Shown here in pieces: positions 59,800 to 64,000 of a stretch of DNA of 64,000 bases; within the stretch, counting starts at the first letter, position 1, and each line of letters starts with the position of its first letter. Position numbers and translations under genes: made by a program. Source of the DNA: Bdellovibrio sp. SKB1291214 (GTDB lineage: Bacteria > Bdellovibrionota > Bdellovibrionia > Bdellovibrionales > Bdellovibrionaceae); assembly GCF_002209355.2 (NCBI RefSeq), contig NZ_CP106855.1, positions 3,472,001 through 3,536,000 of the forward strand, given 5' to 3'. The notes beneath the pieces are model-generated. The model made no database searches. It saw only the letters and a list, made by a program, of their open reading frames with translations, and was not told the DNA's origin.

Positions 59800-60388
59800 A
59801 TTTTTTATTGAAATGCAGTGTTCCTGATCCAACCGGTCCTGTCACCGTGATCGTCATCTCTTTTCCTTCGATGGATTTCACCGGTAGAGGGAAAATCAAT
59901 TGGTAAGCGGTAAAAAATCGATTGTGAGTAGGGTAAAGACTTACCAGCTCCGCCAAAGAGGACTTAATCCTTGTGACTTTACCCTGGTAACGTTTTCCAT
60001 CGACATCAAGGAATGTTCTCCAAAGGCTTGTATCCTTTTGCAGATCATCGTTTTTTCTTTCCGGTGTGTAGAAGCTAAGGAAGAACTCTGTTTCAGAACT
60101 CAGCTTTGTTTCGCGCTTACTTTTTTCCTGTTGGAATTTAGCATCGTCCCACAAATAGAAACGTGTCAGCTGATCCAATTGGGCTTCCGTGACTTCGGAA
60201 TTTAGCAGCGTCGCTTGCATTTCCAGCAGGTTGTAAAGGCCTGAATACTTTGTCGTACGATCAGAATTCTTTTCGACGATTTCAAAATATTGATTTTCAG
60301 TGCGTAAAGCACGGCCTGTTGGCGTCACTTCGTAAGAAGCACAGCCAGACAACAAAAATAGTAGAACGAGAGCGGAAATATATTTCAT
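59798..60388 (-). CDS. Predicted lipoprotein, unknown
   Basis: 196 residues. Lipoprotein signal MKYISALVLLFLLSGC (lipobox LSGC), followed by ASYEVTPTGRALRTENQYFE. The body is charged and helical with later beta strands (MTITVTGPVGSG). No domain recognised. The ATG overlaps the upstream hydrolase stop by four bases, so the two are coupled. Confidence 0.8.
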   Translation of the reverse strand: MKYISALVLLFLLSGCASYEVTPTGRALRTENQYFEIVEKNSDRTTKYSGLYNLLEMQATLLNSEVTEAQLDQLTRFYLWDDAKFQQEKSKRETKLSSETEFFLSFYTPERKNDDLQKDTSLWRTFLDVDGKRYQGKVTRIKSSLAELVSLYPTHNRFFTAYQLIFPLPVKSIEGKEMTITVTGPVGSGTLHFNKK

Positions 60389-61239
60389 GAACGAGACTCC
60401 AAAATACTATCCAGAAATCTTTTAATATCAGCAAAAGCTGTGTTACGCATTACATCGTTGATGATTTCATGCTTAGCATTAGGATAAATCTTTAATTCTT
60501 TGCGTTTACTGCCCAGGCGATCATAGAAACTCATCGCTTCTGCTGTACTACAAACAGGATCTTTTTCGGGAAGAATAAATAACGTCGGCTTCTTAATTTC
60601 ACCAGCACGAGGTCTGCAATACTCCCAGCTTTCCAACATGCCAACGAAAACACCGGGTGACATTTTTACGTGGCGTAGAGAATCGTTTTCGTATTCACGA
60701 ATAACTTCAGGATCACTTGTAAGGGATTTGTTATTGATCTCATTTCCTAATGTTAATTGCGGAACCAGTTTGTTCAGCAAAAACGCAGCAGAAGATTTGA
60801 CCAAAGGCACTTCCATTGAAAGTCCCAGCAAGGGTGCGCTAACCACTAAAGCGTCATGGGGCAAGTCCGAATTGTGCATCAAAGTTTTTAACTCAATCAA
60901 GCCGCCCATCGAGTGGCTGAATAAAATCACGGGGCCCTTTTTTACTTTTTCAATCGAAAGTACTTTTTCGACAAAGATTTTGTGGTCTTTGCAATAATCG
61001 TCAAAATGAGTCGCGTAGCCTCTGCGACCTTCGGAGCGACCATGGCCTCGCAGATCCCATGCATAGAAAGACCACTGGTCATCTTTGAAAGCTTCAAATA
61101 GACGGTGATAGCATTCGGAGTGCTCGCCATGTCCATGGGTTACGATGATTGTACCTTTGGCGTTTGGATTGTCCCAAACTTGAAAGAACAAATTGGTGTT
61201 GTCGAAACCTTTGAAAAAGCCTTCTTCTCTCTTAAGCAT
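60385..61239 (-). CDS. Alpha/beta hydrolase, monoacylglycerol lipase-like
   Basis: 284 residues, no signal peptide. Oxyanion motif THGHGEHSECYHR, AWDLRGHGRS, nucleophile elbow FSHSMGG, catalytic Asp in EKDPVC and His in AKHEIIND. This pattern is that of the monoglyceride lipase/lysophospholipase (YtpA, PldB-like) group acting on lipid monoesters. It is followed by a coupled lipoprotein gene, and lies 49 bases after the nadB stop. Confidence 0.9.
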   Translation of the reverse strand: MLKREEGFFKGFDNTNLFFQVWDNPNAKGTIIVTHGHGEHSECYHRLFEAFKDDQWSFYAWDLRGHGRSEGRRGYATHFDDYCKDHKIFVEKVLSIEKVKKGPVILFSHSMGGLIELKTLMHNSDLPHDALVVSAPLLGLSMEVPLVKSSAAFLLNKLVPQLTLGNEINNKSLTSDPEVIREYENDSLRHVKMSPGVFVGMLESWEYCRPRAGEIKKPTLFILPEKDPVCSTAEAMSFYDRLGSKRKELKIYPNAKHEIINDVMRNTAFADIKRFLDSILESRS

Positions 61240-61253
61240 ATAAAATTAGATTG

Positions 61254-61285
61254 CCGCTTGCCCCAAATGAAAACAAGCGGTTTTT
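61254..61285. terminator. Stem-loop downstream of nadB
   Basis: CCGCTTG (61254-61260) pairs with CAAGCGG (61274-61280). A TTTTT run follows on the plus strand, where no gene needs it; on the minus strand CAATCTAATTTT follows. Probably a weak nadB terminator. Confidence 0.4.
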
Positions 61286-61288
61286 GGT

Positions 61289-62902
61289 CTAGATCAGTCC
61301 GCGGACCACTATGGTATCGCGAGGAGGCTCTTTAAGTTCTGGATAGTCGATATTGTAATGGATTCCGCGGCTTTCTTCGCGGCGGAGAGCACACTCGACC
61401 GAAAGATTTGCAACTGTTGCAATATTACGAAGTTCCAAAATGTCAGAGTGAATCTTCATGTTAGAATAATACCCTTTAATTTCGGACATAATATTTTCTA
61501 AACGATGTTGGGCACGTTCTAAGCGTTTATTAGAGCGAACGATCCCCATATAGTTCCACATCAAGCGACGAATTTCTTCCCACATGTGGGTGATTACGAT
61601 CATCTCGTCATCGTTTGATTCTTGAGGATGTGTCCAGGCTTTAGGTTCCAACGGAAAAAATTTAGAATCTTTGGCGTGAGCCTTCAATTGTTCAGAGCAG
61701 TTATGAGATGTCGTTAGGCACTCCAGCAGGGAATTGGAGGCTAAACGATTTGCACCATGCAGACCTGTACATGCAGTCTCTCCAATGGCCCACAATCCTG
61801 GGATGTCGGTGCGCCCAGCTTCGTCAGTCAAAACTCCGCCACATAAATAGTGAGCAGCAGGAACCACTGGAATAGGTTGAGTTGTCATGTCGATTCCCAG
61901 TTCCATGCATTTCGCATAGATGGTCGGGAATCTTTGTTTCAAAAATTCCGCATCAAGTTTCGTCATGTCCAAATAAACACATTCGGCGCCCGTGCGTTTC
62001 ATTTCTTTATCGATCGAGCGAGCCACAACATCACGAGGAGCAAGCGATGCCAACTTGTGATATTTTTGCATGAACGGTTCGCCCTTGGCGTCGATCAGAA
62101 CTCCGCCTTCGCCGCGCAAAGCTTCCGAAATCAAAAAGTTGCGAGAACTTGGATGGAAAAGACATGTCGGATGGAATTGCATGAACTCTAGATTTGCAAT
62201 CCGCGCACCCACTCGGTAAGCCATAGCGATCCCATCGCCCGTGGCACCGCTCCAGTTTGAAGTGTAGAGATAAACTTTGCCAGCGCCGCCTGTGGCAAGA
62301 ACTGTGTTTTTTGCTACAAAAGTGTGCACTTCGCCGGAGTTTTTATCCAACGCATACGCTCCGATGCACGTGACCGGGTTCATGTCGTTGGGATCAACTT
62401 CTTTGTTCACGATCAGGTCGATGGCATTAAAACGTTCCATCAAAGCGATGTTCGAATTTTCACGAACGCGCGCTAAAAGAGTGCGATGAATTTCTAAACC
62501 TGTTTGATCTTCGAAATGCAAAATGCGTCGAAAACTGTGTCCGCCTTCACGCGTCAAATCAATTTCATCAGTTTCTTCTCCGCCTTTTTTGCGAAGGTCG
62601 AAATGAACGCCCCAGTTTAGTAAATCTTCAATGCGATCAGGGGCTTGATGAACATAGTTAGAAACTACAGTTTCCTTGCAAAGTCCTGCTCCGGCCACCA
62701 AAGTATCCTGAATGTGGGCTTCGAAGCTGTCTTCGCCCGACATAACGGCGGCGATCCCACCTTGTGCCATGGAGGAGTTGGTATCGGTCATTTTTTCTTT
62801 GGCTAAGACGATAACTTTACCTTGAGAAGCCATTTTCAGAGCTAAAGCAAGGCCGGCAGAGCCAGAGCCGATAATCAAAACTTCACTGCTGTGAGTACTC
62901 AT
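61289..62902 (-). CDS. nadB: L-aspartate oxidase
   Basis: 537-residue FAD enzyme converting L-aspartate to iminoaspartate, the first step of de novo NAD synthesis. FAD motif GSGSAGLALALKMA at the N-terminus, SSMAQGGIAAV, TREGGHSFRRILH in the active site, VLATGGAGKVYLYTSN and GLHGANRLASNSLLE, with the helical C-terminal domain of the succinate dehydrogenase flavoprotein family. SSMAQGGIAA and REGGHSFRR distinguish NadB from fumarate reductase flavoproteins. nadA and nadC are not in the window. Confidence 0.95.
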   Translation of the reverse strand: MSTHSSEVLIIGSGSAGLALALKMASQGKVIVLAKEKMTDTNSSMAQGGIAAVMSGEDSFEAHIQDTLVAGAGLCKETVVSNYVHQAPDRIEDLLNWGVHFDLRKKGGEETDEIDLTREGGHSFRRILHFEDQTGLEIHRTLLARVRENSNIALMERFNAIDLIVNKEVDPNDMNPVTCIGAYALDKNSGEVHTFVAKNTVLATGGAGKVYLYTSNWSGATGDGIAMAYRVGARIANLEFMQFHPTCLFHPSSRNFLISEALRGEGGVLIDAKGEPFMQKYHKLASLAPRDVVARSIDKEMKRTGAECVYLDMTKLDAEFLKQRFPTIYAKCMELGIDMTTQPIPVVPAAHYLCGGVLTDEAGRTDIPGLWAIGETACTGLHGANRLASNSLLECLTTSHNCSEQLKAHAKDSKFFPLEPKAWTHPQESNDDEMIVITHMWEEIRRLMWNYMGIVRSNKRLERAQHRLENIMSEIKGYYSNMKIHSDILELRNIATVANLSVECALRREESRGIHYNIDYPELKEPPRDTIVVRGLI

Positions 62903-63017
62903 AATGCTGCCTTTCTAGTGCCTTTTAGTGGCTTTGGCAAAGGAGTCTTGCTTGATTCTTACCAAATTCTAAAACTACAATGAAAAAGATATCTTAGGCA
63001 TGTTTGGAGGGGCGTCA

Positions 63018-64000
63018 GTGAAAGTGAAACTACTAGTCGTGTTGATCGCAGTGGCGGCGCTATTTATCGGTGCGGTCTTGTGGCGCACAGATAGCTTCGT
63101 GTATGGCGATCGCATGAGTTGGGTTGAAGCTCAAACCCGAACTCAAGTAAGTTCAATTTCTCGTTCCTTGGGTGGCGAACTAAAATCTTTGCAAAGAGTC
63201 GTGGCGACTTTCAACGCCGATAACTTCCAAAAAAATAAAATCAACTGGTCAACGATCGCGCCGTATTATGCGGTGGTTTCATTGACGGTGAATGGCTCAA
63301 CTCTTGAGCCACAGGTTTTGATCACCAAAGATAATTCCAAAGCTTCGAACTGGAACAACGCTTTCGTAAAAGCGGCAATTGGGAATATCGAAAATCGTAC
63401 CAATGATTTGAAATTTTTCGTAAAGCCTTTTCAAGATACCAATCGTGGCAGATACGTCGCGGTGGTTTTACTTGAAGGTACTCGCGGTTATGCATTGTTC
63501 AGCTCAGGAGAGATTTTCCAATCGCAAATTGATTCCGAGCGAGGGGGGCTGAGTTCTTTCTCGATCGTGACGACAAATGGTCTGACAGTGGGCCACACGA
63601 TTCCCGAGTACTTGGGAACGGTGATGCGCGACGATCCAATGTTTAAGGAGATCGCGAAAAGCGGAGCTACTCACGGTGGGGGAGTTGTCAATGCGAACGC
63701 CAACCAAAAACTTTATGGAATGTACGAGCAAATTCCACAAACCAATCTTTGGGTTCTTAGCTCTGCACCAGTAAATGAAGCCTTGAAGGGTCGTACTGGT
63801 TTGTGGTGGCAGTTCTTGTTAATGGGTATGGGCTTGGTGCTGGTCGGTATTGCCGCCGTTCTATGGGTTGTTACTCCTGCTGAAAGCAAAATTGAAAAAC
63901 TTGAAATTGATTTAGTCGAAGCCCAAAAGAAAGCTTCTGCGGCCCCGCCAGTTGAAAAAACCGTGGTGGCGGATCCCGAAACAGCACAAAACGAAAAGGT
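63018..64000 (+). CDS. Membrane protein with periplasmic sensor-like domain (3' end cut)
   Basis: At least 327 residues, open at the right edge. GTG start with GGAGG seven bases upstream; an in-frame ATG at 63000 lies before that site and is rejected. Membrane segment about 4-20, a periplasmic domain of about 230 residues of Cache-like character (long first helix, YYAVVSLTVNGS, GYALFSSGEIF), a second membrane segment about 263-283, then a charged coiled stretch (ESKIEKLEIDLVEAQKK). This is the layout of membrane sensors or chemoreceptor-like proteins; the output domain is beyond the window. Confidence 0.7.
   Translation, partial: MKVKLLVVLIAVAALFIGAVLWRTDSFVYGDRMSWVEAQTRTQVSSISRSLGGELKSLQRVVATFNADNFQKNKINWSTIAPYYAVVSLTVNGSTLEPQVLITKDNSKASNWNNAFVKAAIGNIENRTNDLKFFVKPFQDTNRGRYVAVVLLEGTRGYALFSSGEIFQSQIDSERGGLSSFSIVTTNGLTVGHTIPEYLGTVMRDDPMFKEIAKSGATHGGGVVNANANQKLYGMYEQIPQTNLWVLSSAPVNEALKGRTGLWWQFLLMGMGLVLVGIAAVLWVVTPAESKIEKLEIDLVEAQKKASAAPPVEKTVVADPETAQNEK

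Overview
The window reads as a chromosomal stretch of a Bdellovibrio-like predatory bacterium (Bdellovibrionota). The basis is the style of the gene set: many small secreted proteins, lipoproteins and outer-membrane barrels with no obvious family, secreted proteases, abundant two-component and Ser/Thr kinase signalling, and housekeeping proteins of Gram-negative type. This is an inference; no rRNA or other taxonomic marker lies in the window. I found no tRNA, rRNA, CRISPR array, integrase or transposase.

Layout. 1-3.9 kb: pfkA (cut by the left edge), a large inverted repeat, HU, a YacG-like zinc protein, a lipoprotein and lgt. 4.0-8.7 kb: a CNBD/receiver-like/ATPase fusion protein, then a metal-uptake operon (outer-membrane barrel, periplasmic binding protein, ATPase, permease). 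8.9-11.9 kb: a RegB/RegA redox two-component pair, lspA and a Gln/Pro-rich protein. 12.2-17.0 kb: a four-gene operon on the minus strand, radical SAM/SPASM enzyme, a 35-residue peptide, a CHASE2 histidine kinase and an NtrC-type sigma-54 activator; this is the best candidate for an undescribed system. 17.2-23.8 kb: an MBL-fold hydrolase, a class A PBP, a GroES domain carrying a histone-like Lys/Ala tail, then a junction between the start of an outer-membrane protein gene and an aconitase that lacks its first ~240 residues.

23.9-30.5 kb: small secreted and membrane proteins, oligopeptidase B as a lipoprotein, and a secreted HELGH zinc protease. 30.5-36.3 kb: an NmrA-like protein and the prlC-nadK-recN operon. 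36.5-41.1 kb: envelope and secreted proteins, including a Tyr/Gly-rich lipoprotein and a candidate caspase-fold protein. 41.2-45.6 kb: acyl-CoA ligase, PEGA-domain Ser/Thr kinase, coaE. 45.6-52.4 kb: an envelope block with three FadL/PorV-type barrel paralogues and two lipoproteins. 52.4-59.8 kb: addB-addA-rnhA and an SDR. 59.8-64 kb: a lipoprotein, an alpha/beta hydrolase, nadB and the start of a membrane sensor gene.

Themes. Envelope biogenesis recurs (lgt and lspA mature the many lipoproteins; a PBP1b-type synthase; several barrels). Signalling combines RegBA, the CHASE2/NtrC pair, a Hanks kinase and the CNBD fusion. Recombination and repair (addAB, recN, rnhA) and NAD supply (nadB, nadK) are also represented. 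Non-coding structure is rich: bidirectional terminators between convergent genes, hairpins that cover start codons or ribosome sites, a three-copy dyad GTCTCA-N3-TGAGAC upstream of envelope genes, and several genes whose -10 box sits 6-8 bases before the ATG, which suggests leaderless mRNAs.
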